From the NCBI RefSeq assembly GCF_932276165.1, contig NC_064012.1:11663501-11727500 (forward strand): a DNA stretch of 64,000 bases. The letters are read 5' to 3'. The stretch comes from Plutella xylostella. Taxonomy: Eukaryota > Arthropoda > Insecta > Lepidoptera > Plutellidae. A program made the translations under genes and the position numbers. Below, piece by piece: positions 22,001 through 34,100 of this stretch. The notes beneath the pieces were generated by a model. The model worked only from the letters and a program-made list of their open reading frames with translations. It was not told the origin of the DNA and did not search any database. Numbering within the stretch: position 1 is the first letter of the stretch; the number at the start of each line of letters is the position of its first letter.

Positions 22001-22288
22001 TCTCCGTTTTATAATGTTTAGGTAACTGCCCTACGAGCTTTCTAATACCTACCTACAATTATTATGTGCAATGTGTTTTACTTTATTCCGAATAAGTCTT
22101 TACGCTATAGACGCCCTTTTATATTAAAAAAAAAGTGTTTGCGTTGGTATGTGGGTTGTGTGATGTGGGAGCAATAATACATATGTGTGTTCCACCAACA
22201 GCACCTAACACATCTTTTATCCCAAGTCTTAAAATTCAGTTTTTGTAAAAATTTGTGGTTCCTTCCTGTGATTTATTCACCGATGCCC

Positions 22289-22625
22289 AGGGGCGTATTT
22301 AAATATTGCGCGCCCTGGGCTCCTGTACTTTTCCGCCCCATCAAGATATGAAAGAAAACAAAAAAAAAACTTTTTTTATTGTGTACAAAATTCCTTTTCT
22401 TCTACTAAACTTCTTTATTACATCATCGTAATCAATTTTATTAGTTTAATCAGCTTCAATGTTCGAAATTGCCAAAATATTCGGCCTTTCTTCGATAAGA
22501 CACGATCTTGAATAGTTTTTTATTCTTTTTATATTTGAAAATTCTGCAATACAGTTTGTCACTGCAGTTCTAAGAAACTGTGACGGATTTAGAAATTCAA
22601 TTTTTGCCGCCCCTACTGACCTCTG
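22289..22625. mobile_element. Degraded hAT-like element
   Basis: It begins caggggcgtatttaaatattgcgcgccctgggctcctgtact, a start typical of lepidopteran hAT-like elements, and ends near tttttgccgcccctactgacc. No transposase frame is left. The assignment rests on terminal words only. Confidence 0.35.
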
Positions 22626-22689
22626 AAATTCAATTTTGTGATCTTAATTATATTTCTATCTGTCTGTCTGTCACCAACTTCTTCAGATG

Positions 22690-23060
22690 TTTCATCAAAT
22701 CTTTTTTAAGGTTCCGTACCTCAAAAGGAAAAAGGAACCATTATAGGATCACTTTGTTGTCCGTCTGTCTGTCTGTCTGTCTGTCACCACCCTTTTTCTC
22801 GGAAACGGGTTAAGATATCAAGCTGACGGTCTCGAAAAAGTAGTAAAATAAAATAACTAATTATAATTTTTTGGGTGTCTACCATACACGAAAAGTGGCC
22901 TAGTTCTGAGTATATATAAAATAAAATAAATATAAAATAAATATATTTAGCGACTTTTTTGGTTTGTCGTCGACACGATAATAATAAGAAGAAGAGAGTG
23001 GGGATGAATTTTTTTGTTGGTATAATAGGGTATCGTTGAATAGGTCTTTCAAAAATATTA
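22690..23060. repeat. Dispersed repeat with TCTG microsatellite
   Basis: The segment aaggttccgtacctcaaaag...ggatcactttgttgtccg is followed by (tctg)n and ttttctcggaaacgggttaagatatcaagctga. The latter and the gggtatcgttgaataggtct block are inverted relative to 7700-7890, giving a two-copy family within the window. Confidence 0.55.
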
Positions 23061-23261
23061 AAGGTCTGCTTAAACCATTTTTTCATTCAGTAATTGGTTA
23101 ATGCATGTCCCTGATCAGGGATCCCAGGACCTGATGATGATGATGATGAATTGGTTTACGAAATATTAAGCTTCAAAGTGCAAATTATTGGTAGACTCAA
23201 GTGTCCTCCCCATAAATGTTTGGTTCACAAAATATAATATAAAAAAATCACTGATTTAGTA

Positions 23262-24514
23262 GGGGAGCGGGGTCTAGTTGTAACAATTTTTTGTTTCTTG
23301 GCTATGAAAACTTACTTGTTCAGTATTCAGGAAATCTAGCAATACTATTCCAATTAACAACTATGCACCTATCAATTTCAAAGAAAATTTTAATCAAAAC
23401 TGTCAAGAATTGTTGTAAAAACGTTTTTGAAAAAAAAGTGGCGGGTGTTACAACTTACCCTGTGATTGGGGCTAGTTGTAACGAGCTGGGGACAAATTGT
23501 AACATTAGTAATTGAGAACCAGTTTTACATTTTATAAAGATTAATTTGACATAAATAAACTTCAGACATATAACAGGTTTTAAATGTTCAAGTAATCAAG
23601 CAATCCAAAGTAAATGTCAGAGCAAGTAAGCAAGTACTTAGATATTTTAGCTTCTTCTTCCTCTTGAAAAAACAATCTGGGTTTGACATAGCCGACTGAT
23701 AAAGATTTGTTACTCTTTTTCTTTTTCATATATCTATATACCGTAACATATCTATCTCGGCTCTTCGTACACTGATTTTATTTTCTAAGACTTCAGCAGA
23801 AGCCAATTCGTAAACATCTTGACTTTGGGTAGCACGTGTAGATTTTCTTTTGGAGTGTCTCATTTTGAAATAGAATTAACGAAGTTAAACGAAAAAGTAT
23901 TCAAAATACTAAAAGAATAAATTTAAGTACGTCCGCAAAATTTCATAACTTTTAAATAAGTAAACATCTTGACTTTGGGTAGCACGTGTAGATTTTCTTT
24001 TGTAGTGTCTCATTTTGAAATAGAATTAACGAAGTTAAACGAAAAAGTATTCAAAATACTAAAAGAATAAATTTAAGTACGTCCGCAAAATTTCATAACT
24101 ATTAAATACATAAGGCGTAACATGTTACAACTAGCCCCGTAAAACTGTTACAACATACCCCATAGGAAAGTTTTTTAAAATAATATTTCTTTAAAATAAA
24201 CCGCTTATTTGTTATAAAATTAATTATAATGAAACTAAACAAATTCTAAATGTATTTTTTTTAAACAAAAACTGCTAAACAATATGAATTTTATGCTAGT
24301 CAATTTCGTATAAACAAAAAAAAGTCCGATACCTGGCTTTCGGAGCGCCAGCACAACACGGCTTCCTGCGCCGGCCGGCGAGATACTTACCGCGCTTAAA
24401 TGATACATTGCGTATTAAGTAGTACATTGGATTGAAAATCAAATTAATATTTTTCTATTATGTAGGTAAAAAACGCTTGTTACTACTTGCCCCTACAAAT
24501 AGCCCCCCGCCCCA
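23262..24514 (-). mobile_element. Pogo/Tigger-like DNA element, degenerate
   Basis: The left end ggggagcggggtctagttgt and the right end (read inverted) ggggcggggggctatttgt form imperfect inverted termini, with TA beside both. On the minus strand a frame starts MRHSKRKSTRATQSQDVYEL and runs into a region resembling the psq-type helix-turn-helix of pogo transposases. In another frame come SVGYVKPRLFFQEEE and YLLTCSDIYFGLLDYL. The catalytic domain is absent. An internal 150-bp tandem duplication lies at 23811-24110. Confidence 0.6.
23811..24110. repeat. 150-bp tandem duplication, two units
   Basis: Units 23811-23960 and 23961-24110 begin taaacatcttgactttgggt and are nearly identical; I see a single clear substitution in the middle (ttggagtgt versus ttgtagtgt) and a few at the ends. 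The duplication includes the start codon of the pogo-like frame. An assembly artefact cannot be excluded. Confidence 0.85.
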
Positions 24515-25715
24515 TATGACAAAATTCCACACAACTACCATTACTGCCGTTTCTAGTTTCTCCAAATTCGAAAGTATTCGCGTTACAGGCTTTTCAGTAT
24601 AAACGCATCGCAATTTCGATATAAGGAAATGACCCTTTTAAATATTTTTTCTTAATTAATAAGTTTAGTTCCCTTATACTTAGTTTGTTTCAGTTTTATG
24701 TCCCTGAGATAACAAAAAAATCTTTAGTAAGATGCATTCGTCCATTAAATCATCCGCCAGATCTGTAGGATAACACTTTTGGAGTGATAATGCGTTTGAT
24801 TTAATTTCCGCTTCAGAAAGTTCTCCTGTGCAGACACCGGGAATGAGATATGTTCGGGCAGAAGCCGCTCCAATATTAGGCCGGTCACTATACTGAGCAC
24901 CCTGCTGACAGTAGGCAGGCTAGCAAGAGCCTATCCCAGCCTGATATGACTCCTGTGCATAAAAAATCAATGAAAGAAAGAAAGAAACATTTATTTGACA
25001 CACTGAACAATAAAAACAGAAACAAAAAAGAAAAGAAAAAGAATACTACAACAAAATATATATGAAAAAACAGAAAATAACAGAACAATGCACAGAGAAC
25101 AGAGAACCTACAACATAAATCACTTGGTGTAAGGTATAAGTATTGAATACCTACGTTTCTAGTACATTCTCAACTAACCTGCAAAATAAAATTCCTATGG
25201 CCGGACCACTGTCATGTACCTACTCAATACTCAATCTTTTATTGCATCCATAAGTAAGTTTTACGGGTGTTCAATACATTAAATTAGGAACTTTATACCT
25301 ACTTTTGCATGCTTTTTCAACAGACTCAAACTTTACATTATATAAAAAGAAAGAGTTATAGCTTTTCAGCGGCATTTCATACATCTTTGACGTGTTGTTT
25401 AATTTCAGATGCTATTTATTTTATAAATATAAAACACAAATCTTTAAATGGGCTAAGATAACTCCATAGCCATCGTGCAGCTTACTGCTGCATCCATTCT
25501 GTGCACAATCTCATGTACGTAAGAAGCAGCTGACAAACTTTTAAAAATTTCGGGTCCTCCAAGAAAAACGGATCTGCGGCATCCCGCAGGCCTGACTTTT
25601 AAATATTCTTTAAATAATATGAAAGATTAATAACTTCGTATGATCTTTTAGTACTTAGCTACTGAAGTAATATAAATAAATAATACTTCGGTACTTGCCC
25701 ACTGAAAGTTATCTA

Positions 25716-25951
25716 CACTCACGGGCAATGAAAAGGTTCCACTGAGAAAAGCACCAAATTACTCCTAAAAGGAAAAGGCTAGCTTAATGATTCTTTCTGC
25801 AACATTAAAGTACATTTAACCGAGCATCAGGATATAACCAACTAAAAAAGGGTAATATTTTGTTCATATTTTTTATTAAATGTTTGAAAAAATTGGGGTC
25901 GTTTGGAGTCGGCATTTTGTGAGTGGAACTTTTTTTTATTGCCCGTGAGTG
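25716..25951. mobile_element. MITE with CACTCACGGGCAAT termini
   Basis: The termini cactcacgggcaatgaaaag and tttttattgcccgtgagtg are inverted, with TA on both sides (25714-25715 and 25952-25953). It is 236 bp and non-coding. A solo terminus of the same family is seen at about 42083-42110. Confidence 0.88.
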
Positions 25952-25953
25952 TA

Positions 25954-26670
25954 CTTAGAATTAGGGATTGTATAAAATACCTACCCTATTTTCTAAATTT
26001 GGGTGCATAATTTGTATCAATATTTTACAAGGCAGAGGAACCTTCTTTTGCTCACTCATGTAGTAGTTGTACGAATAGGTTAGCAAAAAGACTATAAAAA
26101 ATACAAAAACTACCAGACAAAAGTATTTATTTTAATATAAATAAGTAAATACCTACAACCTGCTCATTTAAACACAAAATGATATAAAACGAATACGACA
26201 TTTATTTGATGCAATAATAATAGGTAGGTAAGTAAGTATATTTATGCAACTATGAGATCGTCATCAACTATAAATTATTAGTGGATATCAATAAAAAAAT
26301 TAACTTACTACCTACCCAGTGGAAAAGAAAATCTGTAGAGGTAGGTTTTATAAAAATATGCAACGATTGTCACCGATATTTTCTTCGTTTGGTTATACTG
26401 AGTTAAGGTCACAGCACATATTATTAAGCGTAACGTAAAGGGATCGACGCGACTATTCTGTGTATATTGACTTTCTAATGAAATTCCACCATTTCGCAAG
26501 ACATTTTAGGATATTATTTTATCATTCGTGAAATGTTACTACTACCTACTGCTAATTGAAATTTCAAATTTTAAATTAAATATACATAAAAATGGCCAGA
26601 TACTGCAAGTATTTTTGACATATTCATAAGTAAAATCTGTGTCGCTCGATCCTCCCGTAAAAATATAATA
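25954..26670. other. AT-rich intergenic, no gene seen
   Basis: No coding exon or bounded repeat was recognised between the MITE and the foldback element. Confidence 0.4.
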
Positions 26671-26672
26671 TA

Positions 26673-27447
26673 CAGGGTTATTTGCAAGTAGACCTGATCC
26701 TTTCAGGAGGTGATAGAAGAAGGCATTTCCAGTCGATTATACCTTATAATGCATTATCCGAAACTTAACCATTTCTAAGATATTATTAAATATCTTAGTA
26801 TTAACTTAAAGTTTTTTTTGAATTTTTGTCAAAATTTCATGTTTAAAACCGAAAATAAAAAAAACTAGCCATATTTCAATACTTTTTTTGTTTGTTTTGC
26901 ATTAGTAACATTTTAATAAACTAATGAAAACAATCAAATGTGCATTATTCGACTTAAATTAGACACAATACCTCAAAATAGATAAACATTTTTTTTAAAT
27001 ATTCAAAACCTAAAAACAAATAAGTTAAATTAAAAAAGAATTTCATAGAACAATTTTTTGTGCACTTCAGCTTAAAAACATTGTCAACTTATACGCTTTC
27101 AAATGAGATATTTCAATTTCAAATCGATTTAGGTATCACCAAGATATGGCCAAAACAATCAGAGAAGGCGGAGAAAATTCAACAGAATAATGCACATTTG
27201 ATTATTTTAATTAGTTTATTAAGATGTTACTAATGCAAAACAAACAAAAAAAGTATTGAAATATGGCTAGTTTTTTTTTATTTTCGGTTTTAAACATGAA
27301 ATTTTGGCAAAAATTCAAAAAAACTTTAAATAATAAATATCTTAGAAATGGTTAAGTTTCGGATAATGCATTATAGGGTTCAATCGACTGGAAATGCCTT
27401 CCTCTATCACCTCCTGAAAGGATCCAGTCTACTTACCAATAACCCTG
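26673..27447. mobile_element. 775-bp foldback transposon, CAGGGTTATT termini
   Basis: Arms of roughly 280 bases are inverted copies. The left arm includes gatcctttcaggaggtgata, cattatccgaaacttaacc and gttttgcattagtaac; the right arm includes the reverse complements of each. TA flanks both tips (26671-26672 and 27448-27449). No protein is encoded. The right arm is related to 49640-49868. Confidence 0.88.
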
Positions 27448-27449
27448 TA

Positions 27450-28016
27450 TACCTACTTACATCGATAGCTACATCCAGTGCATTGCCATAAGACGAATTT
27501 AATTATGTATTCACTGTTTAATCAGCCTAAGTTTTATAAGTGAGTCTCTTTGAGCATCAAAATCGGGCATGATATTATTTTGGTCAGCTGATCATATCGG
27601 GTTAGTAAGTATATCTAATATACTTAAGTACCTACCTCCGTATTGATGATCTGACGAGGTCTTTACATTTATTTAACAGAGCCTCTAGTAAGCGTTTTGC
27701 AATTTACAAAAACGGAAAAGTTTAAGTTTTGTTCTGTCATCATCGAGTGTTTCTTCATAGTTTCAAGAGGAAAGAGGCGCCACTTTGTATGCAAGAAAAC
27801 GTAAATTCTTCTAGTTTTTGGCCAATTATAAATCTGTACTAGACGTAGAGTTATGTTTTTGAATGAAGAAGGCCATTGGATGGACAAGATTGTGTTTTCC
27901 ATAGGAGAGGCTTAGGTATATGTCTAGCAATAGACGTGTGTAGACAAATTATATAATGAAGTAGTAATAGATAAATATGATTATAAGAACTTCATTGTTC
28001 ATTGTACATTCGAATA
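27450..28016. other. Stomatin 3' flank, no other gene
   Basis: The stretch holds the stomatin 3' UTR and flank. No coding exon or clean AATAAA was identified close to the stop. The 77-codon frame at 27669-27902 has no recognisable feature. Confidence 0.4.
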
Positions 28017-31000
28017 CTAATCCCTTTCTTCTCTCGCCTTCATGAAGTATGTTAATATGTCGATTGGCAAAGGGAATACTATTGTTGAATTCTTTTCGGC
28101 CGATATTGTGTTCAGCGTCTGAAATGAAACAAAACATGCATTAAAGTCAATACTTAGGTATTTATTGTACAAAAATTTAGATCGGGGATGATCTAGATTT
28201 CTGGTAGATGGTAATATTTAAATCGTCATTAAGGCGTCATAACTTTTGTTTTTTTATAACAGGAGAAACAACGTTTATTTTAAGCTTTTCTTTAGACTTT
28301 GGGAAATGGCCTCCCTCTAGTAGAATATTAAGCTTCCCGGATGCGCTCTCCCACGCAGTTGAACATGCCGCTTCTTCAGTTCAAGTAGCTCTATATATTG
28401 ACTTGTGTTTGTCTAGGTCTAGCCGAAAAGTATATTTATTACGCAAAAAAGTGTCCATGTGCTGAACACCCTGTATACTGATATAATGCAATACCTCACA
28501 TAAAGACAAAAATAGTTATACGCTTTAATGCCGGGACGGTTTTCAGACGGTTCATTCGAGTGAACGGTTCATTTTCTTTTCACTCCATGTTCAAACCACT
28601 TCGTAGGAATGACCAAAGGATTGAACGATCAATTATTATTTTCAATAATATATCGTCGGGTGATGAAGTGCGTCTCGGAATCTATTTGTGATCAAAAAGG
28701 CAGACATTGGTAATTTTTAAAATTCTCTAAAAATAGTATCGTATTTTGCTCATTCTACTTTTACACCAATTTGGCGCGACCCAACGCGACGTGGTCCTGC
28801 TGCAGGGCTCGAGATAAAATGGCCCAATGCGAATGAACGTTCATTCTGTGTGCAGATCGTTGACACAACGAAGAATGAACCGTCTGATCGCCCCTTAAGA
28901 CAGCACTGAGACATCAGCCTTTATTTCTCTATGTTCCAATAAGCCTCCTTATGCCATTTGTTTTATTCCTCGGTCAATTTGGACAGTTAGTATGTCAGCT
29001 CAACCTCAGGCACTGGCACAGCACATCTCTACCCCATAGAGAATTCATAAATAGTTGCATGTAATATATTTATTGTATAGGTGAAAAAGCGAACAAACCT
29101 GCAGATATCTCAGTTGCAGAGCAGCGGGGCTGTCGCCGATGACCTCGGAGGCTTCCCTCAGGGCCCTGGAGGCTTTCTGCTCGCCCTCCGCGGCGATGAC
29201 CTTGGCCCGGGCCTCCCGCGCGGCCTCGGCCTCCGCCGCCATAGCACGTTGCAGCTGCACCGGCAGCCGCACATCCTTGCTGCAATATTTAACAAAAATT
29301 GCATAAAAAATAGTCAAGTTTTTGTATCTTTTACTCGAGTTTGTATCTTTTTTGGTCTGTCTCTAAATAGGTAGGGGTAAGTCTTACCCCCTTATTCATA
29401 GAAAAGTTACAATACGTTTTAACTAATAAACTGTTTTGTCCCTCTCTGTCAAAGAACAAATTGTACTTTGTCGGAGAGGGACAAAACAGTTTATTAGTTA
29501 AAACATTCTGTAACTTCTCTACGAATAAGGGGGTTAGTGTAGAGGAGTTTCTTTTGCAATTTCTTTCCTCCTAAATGGCCTTTGTAAAATGGTGGTAGAA
29601 AAAAATTTGACTCATTTCTTATGTTGCTTATAATAAGCACTTTAATTTCTCCTAATAGGAAGTTGTAATGTACTTACATTTCAACCCTTTCCACTTTAAT
29701 ACCCCAAGCTTCTGTGGCCTCGTCCAGTGAAAGTTGCATGTTTCCAGAGATGGTCATCCGCTCACTCAGAATCTCATGCAGAGGTCGAGTACCTGAGTTT
29801 ACATGTTAAAAAATAAATATGGTTTAGACGCTGCCGCTGTAGTAACGTGAGTGGCTCAGGAAATTGACAAACCTCCACTAATTCCTATTTTCTTTAATTC
29901 AGGTCCAATCTCAAAGTCGACGGATTTAGGTTCAAAAAGTGTATTATGGTTTATTGTCTTTCCTATGATAATAATATGCCTTTATAAATTTAATTAAGTT
30001 TTACTCTTACTTACCCATGGTATTTCGTAGTGTTGTTTGCGCTAGTAGCCTGGTTGAGTGATGGGCGTTTTCCACATTTGCTATTGATATTGTTGCGTTA
30101 TGGACACGATAGTACACGACGGCATCGACGGACACAGTCACGGAATCCTTCGTCAAAACCTTTAAAATATAAAATAATGCTATTACTTCCTTGATAAATT
30201 TGGACTGCCGACTGAGGTTTAGGAATATATTTTGTCACTGATACACATTTTTCACTTTGCCCGTGGTAGAAGTGACAAAGTCTGAGTAGTCTGAGTAAAA
30301 AAGTGACTGAGGTTTAGGAATATATTTTGTCATTAATACACATTTTTCACTTTGCCCGAGGAAGAAGTGACAAAGTCTGAGTAAAAAAGTGACTGAGGTT
30401 TAGGAATATATTTTGTCATTAATACACATTTTTCACTTTGCCCGTGGAAGAAGTGACAAAGTCTGAGTAAAAAAGTGACTGAGGTTTAGGAATATATTTT
30501 GTCACTGATACACATTTTTCACTTTGCCCAAGGAAGAAAACCTGAGTAAAAAAGTGACAACTTTCTACTAGACAGAAAAATACGCTTGGCTAAATGTTTG
30601 CAAAGGGATTACATTAGTTCGCCTATGTAAAATAAATAATTTAATAACAGTAGGTAATAAGACGAAGAAGAAAAGTAAAGACAATTTATGAAAATTAGTC
30701 TAGGTAGGCAACGGATAATTCTGGAAATAAGTTTACCTCTTGAGGAGGCACGTCGTAGGTCCTCGTTCGCAGGTCCACGCGAGCATAGGTGTCGATGCAC
30801 GGCAGAATAAAGAAAATACCTGAAAACCATTACTATCTTTCAATGTGTGCAATTAGGTATCATTTCAACATATTTTGAAAAAGGGTTATTCGCAAGAAGT
30901 TAATAGTTTAGCACATTAAAGTATTGGTAAGTTACATATTTTTTAATTTTAGGGGAAAGTCGTCTCATTTGTACCCGTGATCTTAAATATTGTTTTGAAA

Positions 31001-33306
31001 GTTGTATGATATTTTAAACATAAAAATGTAAAAAAAAACCTAAATCTGTACGAGAAGTCTGTAAAATTCAGCACAGTACAATTTGCTTCATTTGTAGAGT
31101 TTCCTGTATACTTACCAATATTACTAACAAAACTTAATAAATTTAACATAATCCAATCAATTAAGGCGGTCGCAACATAATTATTTATTAAGAATTTCGC
31201 ACAGCACTACTTAGAAAAAACTATTGGATTAAAATTTAATACAGGTACCATAATAGTACATATTATGACAAGTATTGAACATTAATATTAAGCTTTTTTC
31301 GTGGTTTTCGAGTTGGTTTTATGAACATCTTGCCTGGTCCTTTAGCTCCTCCTGATAGCAAACGGCCGAGGCGGAAAATGACGGCTCTCTCGTACTCTTG
31401 GACCACCTGCCATACAAAAAAAACATACTCATTTACCTCGTTCTTTTTTCGGTTATAATTCCAAATACTTATGACATTTTAAATGGATGCAGACAGTCTT
31501 TTTGAGCTATATAATGAATGAGTTAAATGAGGTGAAAAAAAAACAATGGAAGATATAAATATTATTTGTTGTGAGCGGTGGTAGCGAAGTCAGGTAAACG
31601 CTCGATAGGAGATGCGCATTCGAATCCCGGCGCTGACATGTATACAAATGAGTTCTTTTAAGTGCAATACTTCACAGTGAAGGAAAACATCGTGAAGAAA
31701 CCTGCATGTCTAGATTTAGCATATTTAGATATGTGAAATACACCAACCCGTAATGGACCAGTGCTTTAACTACGGATCAAAACGGTGATCGTTTTTGTCT
31801 TTCTAGTTTCTAGTGGCTTTCAAATTATTTTTTCTATGTCATATAGTAGGTACAATTATCTCATAAATCGATATCAATATGAGCGGCACATTTCCAAGTC
31901 AGACCGTGCATAGGTCAGCTTATTGATTTCATAAACAGTAACTACATAATATTATGTAGCTGTAAGCTTTGTTGTACCTATTATAAAAATAAGAAATTAT
32001 TAAGGTGGATACTTGCCTAGTAATTAAATACGAGTAATATAATATTTTATAGGTATTTTTCCCCAATATGCATTGGAGGAAGACTGCCTATATTCAAACA
32101 ACTGACAAGTAATGGCAATAAAATCTTGACTTCGATGAAACATTAATATTAGGTGTATCGTCCCATTATCCACTATACAATATATAAAGTAATTAAAATG
32201 TAAAACAGTTTTTGGGTTTTCGGTAGGGATTTTCAAGGTCCATATTGTATCATTTTTGATTTTTTGCAAACGAATTCTGTATTGCCATAAAATATCATAG
32301 TAGGTATAGTTTTTGATAACGTCGTATTACTTAATTATTTTTATGACTCATCCTAATACACATACATACATACATATAGATATATAACACTGTACAGTGT
32401 ATTATGTAAAATTGGTATTCGTGTTAATTACCTAGATTATACCCTGAGGAGCTCTGTTTTTACATTTCATCATGTCATTTGTTAGTAAGTAAGTAACACG
32501 AACAAGTTTTTGTATTTACTTACATTGGTTTTTGTCCACAAAATTAATTAAACAGTAGTAACTTCATGACTCGAAATAACTTTTTCATAGTGTATAATAA
32601 TATTACTTACATGTTTTTGCGTCTAAAAGTGGTATTAACAAAAAGTACTAATAATTTCATTAGTAAGAGTGGGTTTAATTTAAATTAAATTATAAATTAT
32701 AAAAATACGCAATTGCAGAACGATCTTTACCAGCACATGAACAGTAAAAATATATATAGGATCTGGCCAGTGAGAGCATATATTAAGAAATAATGATAAA
32801 TAAGGATTATTAAAAGTGCAAGCTTAAACGAACAAATTATTATATTAAGATAAATAAAATTGTTACCTTAAAACATATGAAAAGTGAAAAAGGCATCGTC
32901 ATCACGACAAAGATCCAGGACAAGACGACCAATATCTTGCCACATGTCTTAGAGTCCTTGTCTTGCTCCTCGTTGGCTGCATGAAAGATAAATAGAAGTC
33001 TGTTAGAAATATATTCAAAAAAATATCTCAGTTAATATATCTGTTCATATTTCATTATGATGTTTACATCCAAGCTTTATAGATCTAATTAATATAATAA
33101 CTTTAGCCTAATAATAAATAAGACACTATGTTACAAACTAAACTTTAATTAAAAATAAATATGTCCAAATATCTAAAATTAATAATATAACAACAAAAAA
33201 TATGGGTATTTAAAAACTTATTTTATTTTCGATACATACCGTTAACTTGCAATATCGTCGGATAAAGGTTCTGCCGACTCGACATTTCAAGCATTGTATT
33301 ATTCAT
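28017..33306 (-). CDS. Stomatin (SPFH/band 7 membrane scaffold)
   Basis: Eight coding exons read on the minus strand: 33306-33240, 32976-32867, 31406-31334, 30819-30737, 30159-30015, 29792-29678, 29279-29099 and 28118-28017. All phases join to give 291 codons, close to the usual 288. The protein starts MNNTMLEMSSRQNLYP. A Cys at 34, the usual palmitoylated position, precedes a membrane hairpin (about 37-57) with the conserved Pro at 51. The SPFH start VVQEYERAVIFRLGRL comes next, then GIFFILPCIDTYARVDLRTR, LPVQLQRAMAAEAEA and KVIAAEGEQKASRAL. It ends with the oligomerisation/raft segment NSTIVFPLPIDILTYFM. Stomatins line the cytosolic face of the plasma membrane, oligomerise and modulate ion channels. 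Intron 3 uses a GC donor (31333-31332), and the protein alignment leaves no GT choice. Introns contain MITEs, a minisatellite and a SINE fragment. Confidence 0.95.
28530..28898. mobile_element. Imperfect MITE in stomatin intron 7
   Basis: The left terminal words gggacggttttcagacggttcattc are inverted at the right as gaatgaaccgtctgatcgcccc. Inner gaatgaacgttcattc adds a palindrome. The centre is AT-rich and non-coding. Exact ends are uncertain. Confidence 0.6.
29387..29533. mobile_element. MITE with TTA duplication in stomatin intron 6
   Basis: This 147-bp element has long arms: cccccttattcatagaaaag with aactgttttgtccctctct on the left and their near complements on the right. TTA stands on both sides (29384-29386 and 29534-29536), as expected for PIF/Harbinger-derived MITEs. 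Confidence 0.88.
30211..30555. repeat. Minisatellite, about 95-bp unit, in stomatin intron 4
   Basis: Four consecutive units start tgaggtttaggaatatattt and contain cacatttttcactttgccc, then aagtgacaaagtctgagtaa. The last unit is truncated and diverged (cccaaggaagaaaacctg). The first carries a small internal ctgagtagt duplication. Confidence 0.9.
31568..31765 (+). mobile_element. SINE fragment, 6823 family
   Basis: It has a degraded A box (gcggtggtagcgaagtcagg) and B box (gcattcgaatcccgg), then gcgctgacatgtatacaaatgag, gtgaaggaaaacatcgtga and taatggaccagtg. The tail after the ggaccag word is lost. It lies antisense to stomatin within its second intron. Confidence 0.75.
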
Positions 33307-33500
33307 GAGCAACGAATAAGTTCTTTTACTTATTAATAGAAAATATTATTCCTTATATTTTTCTACAATATATTGATATGTAATAATTTGTGTCCGAAGT
33401 GTGCGTTACGCGGCGAGGGTGGCAATTTACTGACTACGTGGCCCGAGCGCCGCCGCCAGGGGACACATTAAATATTCACATGAGAAATACAAGTGTGGTC
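33307..33500 (-). promoter_or_regulatory. Stomatin upstream region
   Basis: AT-rich leader immediately before the start codon gives way at about 33400-33470 to a short GC-rich patch (gcgccgccgccagg). The patch resembles the TATA-less promoters of the other housekeeping-type gene here. No TATA box at the expected spacing was found, so the start site is unknown. Confidence 0.3.
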
Positions 33501-34100
33501 ACAACTGTTAGTGACTTAACTTTACTGGGGGTAATTTCTTCCATCTTTAAAAAAAACTAATGGTTGACACCCTATTATTAATAAAATGGAAATAATACCT
33601 TCCTGTGCTTGTTCTACCACCATGATCGATTACTTCGGTGTAAACGTCTGCAGCGGACGAGCAAAAAAAATTAACTGAAAGCTTTTTGTATTTGCATGTG
33701 ACCTTAGGTAGGTACTTACCTACCTAGCCACGACAGATACACATTAGTTCTACGACTGACCAATCTAATCCAACCACTGTTTGTAATTATGTCTCATGAT
33801 ACTTCAGTTGAGTGGTTAACAAACGAAATAAGGAAGCCTTAAAGCCTTTGTAAACTGCTTTAACTGTCTCTTGGATACAGTATAGAATAGACCCCCTTTC
33901 CATAGTTCGGATAAAACGTTATAAAGTTAATTATTAGTATTAATACCTACACCCTACCTTTACAACCTGTAACAGCTATGGTATATTACTTCGTTCCCAT
34001 CCCCACTATTATACAGTTTTTACTGCTGTCATAATAAACTGAATTTGATTCTATTTTCGAAACGACACAAACATATGGAAAATAACAGTATCGTCAACTG

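Larger units (their letters stand above)
18415..25430 (-). repeat. Cluster of duplicated Tc1-like transposon fragments
   Basis: The block with acgaaacgatggcagatcttcgcc recurs near 18530, 19760, 20590 and 21765. The block cctacgtttctattc...ttcagatgatattt recurs at 19345-19540, 21430-21600 and 25140-25420. The block ccattactgccgtttccag...gcgtttgattta recurs at 20080-20350 and 24535-24805. The block gggaatgagatatgttc...gactcctgtgcataa recurs at 21240-21365 and 24838-24962. On the minus strand the first block keeps DGEDLPSFRRSTM and RSRKSILFDKPDFTI, which resembles the N-terminal part of a Tc1/IS630-type transposase. It is an array of partial copies of one or a few elements, all broken. Confidence 0.7.
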
